A DNA stretch of 64,000 bases from Enterovibrio paralichthyis (GCF_019209835.1 NZ_JAHUTS010000003.1:62001-126000); one strand, 5' to 3'. Counted from the first letter of the stretch, positions 54,167 through 63,146 are shown. Numbers and translations are program-made. The notes: generated from the sequence alone by a model not told the origin.

Positions 54167-55276
54167 TTAAGCGACCTCAGCGTCCGTCAACTCGCGTGCT
54201 GTCAGTGCCTGCTCGTTGCTGTCGAACACGTGCACATCATCCGGTGAGCAGTAGAGAGCAACGTGCTGGAAGGCTTTAACCGCGTTGTCACCGGGAATGT
54301 GCACCTTGAAACCGTCTACACCGGCATATTGGCCGAACAGGTAGGTACTGTTGCCCAGGCGTTCAACCACTTCACTGTGGAAAGAAAAGTTGAATCCGGC
54401 ACCTTCACCAATGCCAATGTGCTCAGGGCGGATCCCCACAGTGACGGATTCGCCTTCGTTGACCGGGCGGATCAGGGAAACGGTCAGCGTTTGGCCGTCC
54501 GGCATCTCAAGTTGGGCATCGTTGCCATTGCAGGCAGCTACCCGCGCAGGGACAAAGTTCATCTTCGGCGAGCCGATAAAGCCCGCAACGAAGAGATTGG
54601 CGGGGTTATGGTAAAGCGCCAGCGGTGAACCGACCTGTTCAACGTTCCCGTCACGGAGTACCACGATCTTGTCCGCCAACGTCATGGCTTCGACTTGATC
54701 ATGGGTGACGTAAATCATGGTGTTCTTTAGCTCCTGGTGGAGCTTGGCAATTTGCAGGCGCATCTCAACACGAAGCTCTGCGTCGAGGTTGGAGAGTGGT
54801 TCGTCGAACAAAAACACCTTTGGATCGCGCACAATCGCGCGGCCGATTGCCACACGTTGGCGCTGGCCGCCCGACAACGCTTTGGGCTTTCTGTCCAGTA
54901 GGGCATCAAGTTGCAGCGTTTTCGCAGCGCGGCTGACCTGTGCGTCAATAACGTCCTTGGCGACGCCGGTCATCTTCAGCCCAAAACCCATGTTTTCGCG
55001 CACTGTCATGTGCGGGTAGAGGGCGTAAGACTGGAACACCATGGCAACACCGCGATCGGCAGGGTCGACATCGGTGACGTTATTCCCATCAATGTGCACC
55101 GTGCCTTCTGTCAGGGTTTCCAACCCGGCGATCAAACGGAGCAGTGTCGACTTCCCGCAACCGGATGGCCCAACGAAAACCACAAACTCGCCGCTCGAAA
55201 TGTCCAAGTCAATACCGTGAATGGTTTCCACTTTGCCAAAGCGCTTCACCACTTTGTTGAGCGTAATATCTGCCAT
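54167..55276 (-). CDS. Sugar ABC importer ATPase (MalK/UgpC type)
   Basis: Protein of 369 aa. Walker A GPSGCGKST (36-44), Q loop (VFQSYALYPHMTV), signature LSGGQRQRVAIGRAI, Walker B VFLFDEPLSNLD, and the H loop (TLADKIVVL precedes it: YVTHDQVEAMTLADK). The C-terminal ~130 residues are the OB-fold regulatory domain of carbohydrate importers (SVTVGIRPEHIGI). It energises the importer whose other parts are on the opposite strand at 55549-58609. First gene of the minus-strand unit with galR; separated from the permeases by the shared control region. Confidence 0.95.
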   Translation of the reverse strand: MADITLNKVVKRFGKVETIHGIDLDISSGEFVVFVGPSGCGKSTLLRLIAGLETLTEGTVHIDGNNVTDVDPADRGVAMVFQSYALYPHMTVRENMGFGLKMTGVAKDVIDAQVSRAAKTLQLDALLDRKPKALSGGQRQRVAIGRAIVRDPKVFLFDEPLSNLDAELRVEMRLQIAKLHQELKNTMIYVTHDQVEAMTLADKIVVLRDGNVEQVGSPLALYHNPANLFVAGFIGSPKMNFVPARVAACNGNDAQLEMPDGQTLTVSLIRPVNEGESVTVGIRPEHIGIGEGAGFNFSFHSEVVERLGNSTYLFGQYAGVDGFKVHIPGDNAVKAFQHVALYCSPDDVHVFDSNEQALTARELTDAEVA

Positions 55277-55358
55277 GCCTACTCCTTGTTTACCCTGTGA
55301 CCTGAATCCTTGGTTCTCTGGTCATCTGAATATATGCAATCCGTTTCTATGACGTTTT

Positions 55359-55372
55359 CGCAAATCGTTGCG
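55359..55372. promoter_or_regulatory. Possible LacI-family operator, site 1
   Basis: CGCAAATCGTTGCG: 5-bp arms CGCAA/TTGCG around ATCG. It is reminiscent of LacI-family operators though the centre is not symmetrical. It lies 54 bp from site 2, centre to centre, about five DNA turns. Confidence 0.4.
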
Positions 55373-55411
55373 TGCGTCACCCTTTTATCAAAATAGTCCC
55401 TTTTTTGCGCT

Positions 55412-55427
55412 ATGGAAACGTTTACAT
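55412..55427. promoter_or_regulatory. GalR-type operator, site 2
   Basis: ATGGAAACGTTTACAT, close to the symmetrical LacI/GalR operator pattern around a central CG (GGAAACG/TTTAC). It is directly upstream of the -35 box of the permease promoter and within the control region shared with the ATPase-galR unit. Confidence 0.65.
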
Positions 55428-55435
55428 TGCATGAA

Positions 55436-55464
55436 TTGTGAACTAGTTTTAATTCCAAGATAAT
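55436..55464 (+). promoter_or_regulatory. Sigma-70 promoter of the permease/SBP operon
   Basis: TTGTGA (55436-55441), 17-nt spacer, GATAAT (55459-55464). It lies 85 bp upstream of ATG 55549 and just after the GalR-type operator. Confidence 0.6.
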
Positions 55465-55548
55465 TATTCGTTACATTTTTATAACTTTTAGTCTGGGTTG
55501 CATATCAGGAAAACGGTGCAGCCTTTTCCATCGACAAAAGGGTGTATT

Positions 55549-56451
55549 ATGGCCGGAACTGCCTCAATCACTTCTTCAGCGCCGCCGAGAAAACGGAGCC
55601 AACTCTATGTTGCCCCGTGGTTGTTTTTGGCGCCCGCTATCATCATTTTCAGCGTGTATGTGCTTTACCCGATCGGCCAGAGTGTCTGGCTGAGTTTCTT
55701 TTCCTGGGATGGTCTGGGAGAGAAAACCTGGGTCGGGTTGGATAACTATGCCGAGCTGTTTGATTCTGATGCCTTCTTTACCTCGTTGAAAAACAACCTG
55801 CTGTGGCTGGTTCTTTTCATGCTGGCTCCGCCGATTGGCCTGTTAATCGCCTTGTTCCTGAACCAGCAGGTGGCGGGGATCCGGTTAATCAAAGCGCTGT
55901 TTTTCTTCCCGTTCGTGATTTCCCAAGTGGTCGTCGGTCTGGTGTTCGCGTGGTTTTATGACCCCTCGTTTGGCCTGCTGACTGAATTTATGACCGCACT
56001 GGGTTTTAAGCCGGTTTCGATCCTGGCGGATGAAAAGCTGGTGACCTACGGCATTATCGCCGCCGGTCTCTGGCCGCAGATCGCCTACTGCATGATTTTG
56101 TATCTCACCGGCCTCAATAACCTCGACCCGGAGCAGCTGGAAGCGGCGCGTCTTGACGGTGCAAAAGGCTGGCGCATGCTTTGGTATGTGGTGGTGCCGC
56201 AACTCAAACCCGCCACCTTTATTGCGGTGGTGGTCACGGTGATTGGCGCACTGCGTTCGTTTGATTTGGTGGCGACCATGACGGCGGGCGGCCCTTGGGG
56301 CAGCTCCACCGTGTTGGCGTACCTGATGTATGAAGAGTCCATCTTTAATTACCGCATGGGCTACGGCGCGGCGGTTGCCGTGGTGTTGTTCCTTATCATG
56401 GATATCTATATCGCCTGGTTCCTGTGGCGCATGCTGAGAGGAGAGCGCTGA
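55549..56451 (+). CDS. Sugar ABC importer permease 1 (MalF-type)
   Basis: About 300 aa with six membrane segments (LYVAPWLFLAPAIIIFSVYVLYPIGQSVWLSFFSW is the first region). The EAA loop is EQLEAARLDGAKGWRMLWYVVVPQLKP, where the ATPase docks. MalF/UgpA family of carbohydrate uptake permeases. ATG 55549 has AAGGG upstream. Ends in TGATG, overlapping the next permease gene by one base. Confidence 0.93.
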   Translation: MAGTASITSSAPPRKRSQLYVAPWLFLAPAIIIFSVYVLYPIGQSVWLSFFSWDGLGEKTWVGLDNYAELFDSDAFFTSLKNNLLWLVLFMLAPPIGLLIALFLNQQVAGIRLIKALFFFPFVISQVVVGLVFAWFYDPSFGLLTEFMTALGFKPVSILADEKLVTYGIIAAGLWPQIAYCMILYLTGLNNLDPEQLEAARLDGAKGWRMLWYVVVPQLKPATFIAVVVTVIGALRSFDLVATMTAGGPWGSSTVLAYLMYEESIFNYRMGYGAAVAVVLFLIMDIYIAWFLWRMLRGER

Positions 56452-57302
56452 TGTTTCCCCGTCCTATTGAACAGCGTGGCCCGGTTGCCAATGTCACCTA
56501 CCGCTTCGCGCTCTATATTGCAGTTGCACTTTGGCTGATCCCGCTCGCGGCGGTGATCATGACTTCTGTGCGCTCCATTGCCGACATCAATGCCGGTAAT
56601 TACTGGGGGATGCCGGATGAATTGCAGTTGGTGGAAAACTATACCCAGGTGTTTGTTGCGACCCCTATGGGGCGTTACCTGCTCAACAGCCTGCTGATTT
56701 GTCTGCCTGCCGTTGCTGGGGCTGTCGCCCTTTCCACACTGGCTGGCTATGCGCTGGCGAAATACCGTTTCCGCGCCAACATCTGGCTGTTTGCCCTTTT
56801 TATCGGTGGAAACTTTGTGCCTTTCCAAATCCTGATGATCCCGGTGCGTGACCTGACTATCAGCTTCGGGCTTTACGACACCCACTGGGCACTGATCTTT
56901 TTCCATATCGCCTTCCAGGCAGGGTTCTGCACCCTGTTTATGCGCAACTTTATTGTCGGCATTCCAGATGCCTTGATTGAAGCGGCGCGGGTTGAAGGGG
57001 TCAGCGAATGGCGCATTTTCTGGTTTGTGGTGTTGCCATTGGTAAGGCCCGCACTGGCAGCGCTGTCGGTATTGGTCTTTACCTTTATCTGGAACGATTT
57101 CTTCTGGGCGCTGGTGCTGGTGCAAAGCGATGAAGTCCGTCCGGTGACGGCGGGGCTGAATGCGTTGCAAGGGCAGTGGCTGGCGTCATGGCAATACATG
57201 TCGGCAGGGGCGGTGGTCGCCGCGCTGCCGCCGGTGGCACTGTTTTTCACCATGCAGCGCCACTTTATCGCCGGGCTGACGCTTGGCGCGACCAAAGGTT
57301 AA
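56451..57302 (+). CDS. Sugar ABC importer permease 2 (MalG-type)
   Basis: About 283 aa with six membrane segments. The EAA loop is DALIEAARVEGVSEWRIFWFVVLPLVRPAL. MalG/UgpE family, forming the channel with permease 1. AGGAGAG precedes the ATG, which overlaps the previous stop. Ends AGLTLGATKG, as common in this family. Confidence 0.93.
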   Translation: MFPRPIEQRGPVANVTYRFALYIAVALWLIPLAAVIMTSVRSIADINAGNYWGMPDELQLVENYTQVFVATPMGRYLLNSLLICLPAVAGAVALSTLAGYALAKYRFRANIWLFALFIGGNFVPFQILMIPVRDLTISFGLYDTHWALIFFHIAFQAGFCTLFMRNFIVGIPDALIEAARVEGVSEWRIFWFVVLPLVRPALAALSVLVFTFIWNDFFWALVLVQSDEVRPVTAGLNALQGQWLASWQYMSAGAVVAALPPVALFFTMQRHFIAGLTLGATKG

Positions 57303-57373
57303 AACACAGCGAGTTAGGACAAAAAGCAAGACACACAGGGTCTGTCTGATAACGACGAAAAAGGATGAATACT

Positions 57374-58609
57374 ATGAGAACGCTTGCGAAAAAAGGCATA
57401 GGTATTTTGGGCAGTCTGCTACTGATGCTCAGTGGCTCTGCGTTGGCGGGTACCTTGGTGATCAACTCGGATGCGTCAGATCCGGCACCGAAAAAAGCGT
57501 GGGCAGAGGTGATTGAGAAGTTCGAGGAAACCTATCCGGATATTGAGGTGAAGTACAACCTCTACGATCACGAAGCCTACAAAACCACCATCCGTAACTG
57601 GCTGGTGACTTCGCCACCGGATGTGGTGTTCTGGTATGCCGGTAACCGCATGAAAACCTTTGTTGACCGTGGCCTGTTCGAAGACGTGAGCGATATCTGG
57701 CAGGCCAATGGCATGGATAAAAGCTTTGCCAGTGCCATGCCGGCAATGTCGGTGAAAGGCAAACAATACGGTGTGCCCTATACCTATTACCAATGGGGTA
57801 TTTACTACCGCAAAGATCTGTTCGACAAGTACGGTATTCCTGTGCCGAAAACCTGGGAAGATCTGGTTGCTGCGTCGAAAACGCTGAAAGAAAACGGCGT
57901 GACGCCTTTCACCATCGGTACCAAATACCTCTGGACGGCCGCAGGCTGGTTCGACTACCTCAACATGCGCATCAACGGTCTGGATTTTCATATCGACCTG
58001 ATGGACGGCAAAATCCCGTATACCGACCCGCGCGTAAAAGCCGTGTTTGAGAAATGGAATGAACTGGTTGAGCCAGGTTACTACCTCGACAACCACGCCT
58101 CCTATTCCTGGCAGGAAGCGCAACCATTCCTCTACAACGGCGACGCTGCCATGTATCTGATGGGTAATTTCCTTGCCGCTAACTTTACCGATCAAGTGCG
58201 TCCAAACATGGGTTTCTTCCAATTCCCGGTGATCGACCCGAATGTGCCAATGGCGGAAGATGCGCCCATGGATACGATTCACATTCCGGCCAAAGCAAAA
58301 AACAAGGAAGACGCACGTAAGTTCCTGGAGTTTGTTGCCCGTCCTGAAATCCAGACCATGATCAACGAGGCGATGCTGCAAATCCCGACCAACAACCAGG
58401 CAAAACCGAAAGATGATGAGTTCCTGAATGCCGGTGTGGTGATGTTGGGTGAAGCGGCGGGTACTGCGCAGTTTTATGACCGCGATACCGATCCGGCCAT
58501 GGCGAAAGAAGGCATGAAGGGCTTCCAGCAATACATGGTACACCCTGACCGCATTGACAAAATTCTCGAAAATCTTGAGAAGACCCGTCAACGTACCTTT
58601 AAGCAATAA
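57374..58609 (+). CDS. Sugar ABC importer substrate-binding protein
   Basis: About 411 aa with a signal peptide (GIGILGSLLLMLSGSALA|GTLV). Family 1 extracellular solute-binding fold: INSDASDPAPKKAWAEVIEKFEETYPDIEVKYNLYDHEAYK, PPDVVFWYAGNRM, YGVPYTYYQWGIYYRKDLF and WEDLVAASKTLKENG. The aromatic residues around YTYYQWGIYY suit sugar stacking. Context suggests a beta-galactoside. ATG 57374 is preferred because AAGGA lies 8 nt upstream; ATG 57365 overlaps that site. Last gene of the operon, with a terminator after it. Confidence 0.93.
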   Translation: MRTLAKKGIGILGSLLLMLSGSALAGTLVINSDASDPAPKKAWAEVIEKFEETYPDIEVKYNLYDHEAYKTTIRNWLVTSPPDVVFWYAGNRMKTFVDRGLFEDVSDIWQANGMDKSFASAMPAMSVKGKQYGVPYTYYQWGIYYRKDLFDKYGIPVPKTWEDLVAASKTLKENGVTPFTIGTKYLWTAAGWFDYLNMRINGLDFHIDLMDGKIPYTDPRVKAVFEKWNELVEPGYYLDNHASYSWQEAQPFLYNGDAAMYLMGNFLAANFTDQVRPNMGFFQFPVIDPNVPMAEDAPMDTIHIPAKAKNKEDARKFLEFVARPEIQTMINEAMLQIPTNNQAKPKDDEFLNAGVVMLGEAAGTAQFYDRDTDPAMAKEGMKGFQQYMVHPDRIDKILENLEKTRQRTFKQ

Positions 58610-58636
58610 CTGATAAATATCAGTCTATTATCGAAG

Positions 58637-58674
58637 CAAGCAAGCGCTGTTGGTACGGCGCTTGCTTGTTTTTT
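58637..58674 (+). terminator. Terminator of the importer operon
   Basis: 11-bp stem CAAGCAAGCGC (58637-58647) / GCGCTTGCTTG (58658-58668) followed by TTTTTT. Confidence 0.9.
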
Positions 58675-58761
58675 ATACGGCAAATAATCAGCCAGCAAAC
58701 AAGAGTTGTACTAAATTTAAGATTCTACTGTTAGACAGGCTGACGATAACAGGATCCGCAA

Positions 58762-59124
58762 ATGGCAAACCTCATCAACACCAGTTATTCGACCAACATG
58801 TACCTCAACGCGCGCCAGCGCGAGAAAGAGGACGCGCAGAATGATATGCGCAAGGATGACATGATGAGAACCGGTGCCTCCTCGCCAGCAGAAGAGCGTA
58901 ATGAGCGTGTCGATAACCGCCGCGAAGATGCGATGGAAGCTGACAAAATGCAGGAAGAAGCGGCACAACGAGGTGACTATCGCGGCCTGATTGACCGTGT
59001 GGCAGAGCGCGAGGCCAAAATGGCCAAGTTTTCGGCCTATACCCAAGGTCAGCAGCAGCTTCTGAAAGCGGTGGAAAATACCATTCAGCCCAACGGCGAC
59101 CGCAGTTACGATTTTAAGGTCTGA
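58762..59124 (+). CDS. Charged helical protein of unknown function
   Basis: Protein of 120 aa, very rich in Arg, Glu, Asp, Met and Gln (ARQREKEDAQNDMRKDDMMR, EERNERVDNRREDAMEADKMQEEAAQRGDYRGLIDRVAEREAK). Predicted as long helices or partly disordered. No signal peptide and no family recognised. AGGA lies 7 nt before the ATG. Single gene with a strong terminator, so it is probably really expressed. Confidence 0.72.
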   Translation: MANLINTSYSTNMYLNARQREKEDAQNDMRKDDMMRTGASSPAEERNERVDNRREDAMEADKMQEEAAQRGDYRGLIDRVAEREAKMAKFSAYTQGQQQLLKAVENTIQPNGDRSYDFKV

Positions 59125-59157
59125 CAGCAATAACCCGATAAAACACAGTTTTCAACG

Positions 59158-59190
59158 AAAAGGGCACGGCAATCCGTGCCCTTTTTTCGC
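59158..59190 (+). terminator. Terminator of the 58762 gene
   Basis: 12-bp stem AAAAGGGCACGG (59158-59169) / CCGTGCCCTTTT (59174-59185) with CAAT loop and T run. Confidence 0.92.
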
Positions 59191-59284
59191 CACTATATTC
59201 CGTGACATTGCCATCTTTCACCCGCTGGTTTGCAAGTTTGTTTCGCTTTAATCGTTCCTATAGAAACCTATAGAGGACGAGAAA

Positions 59285-59395
59285 ATGCGAAACACCCAAA
59301 TCCAACACCCAACCCGCTTTTCTTTCGGTATTCCAACCTGGCTTTGGCCGGTGCTGATCAGCATGGTATGGGTTATTCAGCTTGCGTCGGCGTAA
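59285..59395 (+). CDS. Candidate 36-residue small membrane protein
   Basis: ATG 59285 has AGAGGA 7 nt upstream (59272-59277), as good as any gene here. The peptide begins MRNTQIQHPTRF, then has a hydrophobic segment (WLWPVLISMVWVIQLASA) and stops at 59395. It could be a single-helix membrane peptide or a leader. It overlaps the 3' end of the opposite EamA gene by 23 nt. No homologue is known to me. Confidence 0.5.
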   Translation: MRNTQIQHPTRFSFGIPTWLWPVLISMVWVIQLASA

Positions 59396-60284
59396 TGCGT
59401 CGCCAGCGTTTGAGCGGCTCAGGAATACCGAAAACACGCAGGTTTCCGGCAAGCACTAACAGAACGCCGAGCGCAGATTGCCATGTCCAGATATACCCTT
59501 CAAACAGCGTAGATAGGGAAAGCGCGACCAGTGGAAACAACACGGTGCAGTATGCGGCTTTGGCAGCCCCGATACGGCCGACAAGCGCCAGATAGGTATT
59601 GAACCCAATCACAGAGCCGATGATAGCGAGATAGATCAGCGCAGACAGATATAGCGGCGTGGTGCTGAACGCCAATGAATGCCCCATCGCCAGTGCAATA
59701 GCGAACACATACAGGGCGCCATAGCCCATAGCCCAAGCCGTGGTTGGCAGTAAAGGCATCCCTTTTTGCTGGGCGCGGGCAGAGACCAGATTACCCATGG
59801 AAAAGAAATAAGTGCCGACAAAGGTGAGCCCAAGGCCAAGCAGCACGGTTGTGTCCATGGCCGCGTTGAGGAACTGGGCACCGAACAGGGTGACGACACC
59901 GGCAAAGCCCATCAGGGCTCCCTGGATAAAGGTACTGCTGGGACGGCGCTTTTCCAGCCACCAGAGGTTCAATGCATTAAAAATGGGGGCGAGCGAAAAC
60001 ACCACCGCATTCAGGCCGCTGGGCAGATACTGGGTCGCGGCATAGAAGCAGAGGAAGTTGTTTGAAAACAGGCAAAGGGCGAGCAGTATCGCCATTTTGT
60101 GGTTTTCACGGGAAAGGGTTGGCAGTTTGCCACGTAGCGCGAGCCATGCCAGCAGGAAAACAGATGCGAGGGCAAAACGCCATCCGACTGACACCACCAC
60201 CGGCGTATCCCCCATCTGGTAGGCAATCGCGAGCCAGGTTGAGCCCCAAATAAATACGGTTATCACATACAAGAAGGCGTTCAT
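59373..60284 (-). CDS. EamA-family (DMT) transporter
   Basis: Protein of 303 aa with about ten membrane helices, two EamA repeats (VITVFIWGSTWLAIAYQMGDTPVVVSVGWRFALAS at the start; LALVGRIGAAKAAYCTVLFPLVALSLSTLFEGY in the second). Drug/metabolite transporter superfamily, probably exporting an amino acid or metabolite. ATG 60284 has GGAG 8 nt upstream; the frame is open to 60350. Divergent from the AraC-type gene, which may control it. Confidence 0.9.
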   Translation of the reverse strand: MNAFLYVITVFIWGSTWLAIAYQMGDTPVVVSVGWRFALASVFLLAWLALRGKLPTLSRENHKMAILLALCLFSNNFLCFYAATQYLPSGLNAVVFSLAPIFNALNLWWLEKRRPSSTFIQGALMGFAGVVTLFGAQFLNAAMDTTVLLGLGLTFVGTYFFSMGNLVSARAQQKGMPLLPTTAWAMGYGALYVFAIALAMGHSLAFSTTPLYLSALIYLAIIGSVIGFNTYLALVGRIGAAKAAYCTVLFPLVALSLSTLFEGYIWTWQSALGVLLVLAGNLRVFGIPEPLKRWRRITPTQAE

Positions 60285-60461
60285 GCCTGCATCTCCAACA
60301 AAACATCCCTGACCACAACATAACGGGAAACAGCGAAGGGTGGCTTTCATCTTCCTGCGATTTTTATAGATTCTTGCGCTTTTTTTGTTGAGCGCGTGTT
60401 AAAAGCCTGCGGGTGTCGATATATTGTCAGAAGCCATCAAGAGGGATTGAATACAACAGCG

Positions 60462-61346
60462 ATGCAGGAAAGGGATAAACAAGGCGTTTACACCGTGTTG
60501 AAAAACAATACGGCGCAACTGAACAATGAAGTCTGGCTGGACAATGGCTTGGGCGCCGCTGTGTGGACAAACAGCCACGGCAGTGCCAGCTATGAAAAGC
60601 CTGGACACCATACCCTCAGCTTTTATCTCAACGGCGGGCAGAATACCAAACGTTGTATATCCGGCGGGGACATGTACGGCGGTGAAAACAAGCTGTGTTT
60701 AATGCCTCAGGATCACCGTTCGTCGTGGGCATTTGCAGACCCATTCAGTTTTTTCCATTTCTATTTTGAACAAAAACACCTTCAGGATTTTGCTGAGCAG
60801 GTGTTTGACAAAGAAGGCCGCCACATCGAACTCAAAGAGTGCACCTTTGTGGATGATCCCTTTGTTATCCAGCTTATCCGCCAAACCATGATGCAACTGG
60901 ACTGGCGAAGCGATACCGACAAGTTGATGATGTCCCATGCCCAGCAAATGCTGTTGTTGCACCTTGTTCGGCGTTACTGTCAACAACCTTTGTTTTTCCC
61001 GCCAGTTAAAGGTGGCTTGTCTCCGCAAAACCAGCGCCGGGTTGCCGATTATATTGAAGCGCACCTGCCGCAAACCCTTTCACTGGGGGAGCTGGCGAAC
61101 CTGGTTCAGCTCAGTGAATTTCACTTTGCGCGTATGTTTAAAGCCAGTTTTGACTGTACGCCGCACCAATATGTTCTCGCCCGCCGGATTGCGAAGGCAA
61201 AAGCCCTGCTTGAAGAAAATATCCTCACCCTGACTGATATCGCTGATGCCAGTGGCTTTTCTTCCCAACAACACCTGACAATGCAATTCAAACAAAGGGT
61301 TGGCGTGTCACCCGCTGCCTACCGCCGCGAACAGGGCAAGCCCTGA
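60462..61346 (+). CDS. AraC-family transcriptional regulator
   Basis: About 294 aa. The N-terminal cupin-like half (HTLSFYLNGGQNTKRC, FSFFHFYFEQKHL) binds an effector. The C-terminal part holds the double HTH: LSLGELANLVQLSEFHFARMFKASFDCTPHQYV and LTLTDIADASGFSSQQHLTMQFKQRVGVSPAAYRR. The start is doubtful: ATG 60462 has no clear ribosome binding site, a TTG at 60447 sits right behind AGAGGGA, and the frame is open from 60396. It is divergent from the EamA exporter, a common regulator-exporter arrangement. Confidence 0.85.
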   Translation: MQERDKQGVYTVLKNNTAQLNNEVWLDNGLGAAVWTNSHGSASYEKPGHHTLSFYLNGGQNTKRCISGGDMYGGENKLCLMPQDHRSSWAFADPFSFFHFYFEQKHLQDFAEQVFDKEGRHIELKECTFVDDPFVIQLIRQTMMQLDWRSDTDKLMMSHAQQMLLLHLVRRYCQQPLFFPPVKGGLSPQNQRRVADYIEAHLPQTLSLGELANLVQLSEFHFARMFKASFDCTPHQYVLARRIAKAKALLEENILTLTDIADASGFSSQQHLTMQFKQRVGVSPAAYRREQGKP

Positions 61347-61523
61347 ACTCTCCGAGCCATGCCTTTTTAAGTCATCAACCTGCCTGAATGCTCAACTTTG
61401 ATACACAAAATGGTCGCGCCGACGCATAGATTGAAGAGTTAGCGACACCTTGCTAACCCCTGTTTCTGAATGAAAAAAGTGGCTGGCATGGTATCCGTTT
61501 TTGCGCGCAACAGGAGAGTATTC

Positions 61524-61877
61524 ATGACATCTCAAAATCCCACGCCCGTAGACCTGTTTGTCATGGTCTCATGCGAAAGCGGCGCGATATGGGGCCTGTA
61601 TTGTGACGATGGCTGGGTGATTTGTGATTCTGCCATTTACGAAGAAACCGACGTGATGCCGTTCTGGTCATCGCGGGAAGCCGCCGCTATCCATTGTGTT
61701 GATGAATGGTCAGATTTTGAACCTGTCGCCATCCCCCTTGAAACATTTATTGACCAGTGGCTGGTGGATCTCGCGGATGATGGCGTGCTGCTTGGCCCCG
61801 ATTGGGGAATGGATTTAAGCGGGGAAGAGGTTGAAGCGGCTGATATTGCGAACAAATATCTGACCATCAGCGCCTGA
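61524..61877 (+). CDS. DUF2750 family protein
   Basis: Protein of 117 aa, acidic and soluble. The pattern GLYCDDGWVICDSAIYEETDVMPFWSSREAAAIHCVDEWSDFEPVAIPLETFIDQWL is the DUF2750 family, unknown in function and common as an accessory small protein. CAGGAGAG precedes ATG 61524; the frame is open to 61470. Single gene. Confidence 0.85.
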   Translation: MTSQNPTPVDLFVMVSCESGAIWGLYCDDGWVICDSAIYEETDVMPFWSSREAAAIHCVDEWSDFEPVAIPLETFIDQWLVDLADDGVLLGPDWGMDLSGEEVEAADIANKYLTISA

Positions 61878-62053
61878 ACGGATGCCCTGAACCGCTCACT
61901 GTCAATCCAGCTGTACAAAATCACCTTTACACTTCACAAGGCTGTAGCACGAGGTGTTGCTTTGCCGATCTTTCTTACCGACTGCTATTCGTTATTCATG
62001 CTGTCACCGCGAGTGATGGCCGTGATGAATAGGCTTGGTAGGAGGAAACCAAC

Positions 62054-63127
62054 ATGGCACAGACAACAATCAATCCGATGGGAACTGACGGCTTTGAGTT
62101 TGTTGAGTACACAGCGCCGGATGCAAAAGGGATTGCACAGTTAAAAGCCCTGTTTTCGCTGATGGGTTTTGCAGAAATTGCCAAGCACAAACACAAAGCG
62201 GTATGGCTGTACCGCCAGGGGGATATCAACTTTATCGTCAATGGCGAGCTGGATTCGCAGGCGGAAGGTTTCGCCCGTGTGCACGGTGCGAGCGTAAACG
62301 CTATGGCGTTCCGGGTGAAAGACGCGCAACACGCTGTGGCTTATGCCGTCAAGCAGGGCGCGACAGCGTGCGAGCCACGTATTGGTCCCATGGAGCTGAA
62401 CATTCCCGCCATTCACGGTATTGGGGATTCCTATCTCTACTTGGTTGACCGTTATGGCGACAGTGACATCTACGGCATTGATTTTGATTTCTATCCGGAC
62501 TGGCAGGCGCGTTTGGCAGATTCAGACGCTGGTCTCAAGGTGATTGACCACCTTACCCACAACGTGGAAAAGGGCAACATGGACGTGTGGGCAGACTTCT
62601 ATGACCGCATTGCCAATTTCAAGGAAATCCGCTTTTTCGACATAGAAGGCAAGTTGACCGGGCTGAAATCCCGCGCGCTGACTGCGCCTTGTGGAAAAAT
62701 CCGTATTCCAATCAACGAGTCCAGTGATGATAAATCCCAAATCGCCGAATACCTCAAAGAGTACAACGGCGAGGGTATCCAGCATATTGCCCTTAGCACA
62801 GATGATATTTACCAAACGGTAGAAACGCTGAAAAAACGCGGAATGGGCTTTATGGATACGCCGGATACCTACTACGAGAAAGTGGATGCGCGTGTTGAAG
62901 GCCACGGTGAGGATGTCGCGAAGCTGCGTGACATGCGTATTCTTATCGACGGTAACGTCAGCAGTGGCATCCTGCTGCAGATCTTTACCGATACCGTGAT
63001 TGGTCCTGTGTTCTTTGAAATCATCCAGCGTAAAGGCAATCAGGGCTTTGGCGAGGGGAATTTCCAGGCGCTGTTTGAGTCCATCGAGCTGGATCAGATC
63101 CGCCGTGGTGTACTGGACGCGGGATAA
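62054..63127 (+). CDS. hppD: 4-Hydroxyphenylpyruvate dioxygenase
   Basis: Protein of 357 aa, same length as the Pseudomonas enzyme. Converts 4-hydroxyphenylpyruvate to homogentisate in tyrosine breakdown, using Fe(II) and O2. The iron ligands are His166 (HLTHNV), His244 (GIQHIAL) and Glu322 (FFEIIQRKG), and the C-terminal QGFGEGNFQALFESIE is present. Known in Vibrio as VllY (linked to hemolytic pigment). AGGAGGAAACC precedes the ATG. No hmgA or maiA follows, which is unusual in a tyrosine pathway cluster. Confidence 0.95.
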   Translation: MAQTTINPMGTDGFEFVEYTAPDAKGIAQLKALFSLMGFAEIAKHKHKAVWLYRQGDINFIVNGELDSQAEGFARVHGASVNAMAFRVKDAQHAVAYAVKQGATACEPRIGPMELNIPAIHGIGDSYLYLVDRYGDSDIYGIDFDFYPDWQARLADSDAGLKVIDHLTHNVEKGNMDVWADFYDRIANFKEIRFFDIEGKLTGLKSRALTAPCGKIRIPINESSDDKSQIAEYLKEYNGEGIQHIALSTDDIYQTVETLKKRGMGFMDTPDTYYEKVDARVEGHGEDVAKLRDMRILIDGNVSSGILLQIFTDTVIGPVFFEIIQRKGNQGFGEGNFQALFESIELDQIRRGVLDAG

Positions 63128-63146
63128 TCGGAAAGTCACTAAAAAC

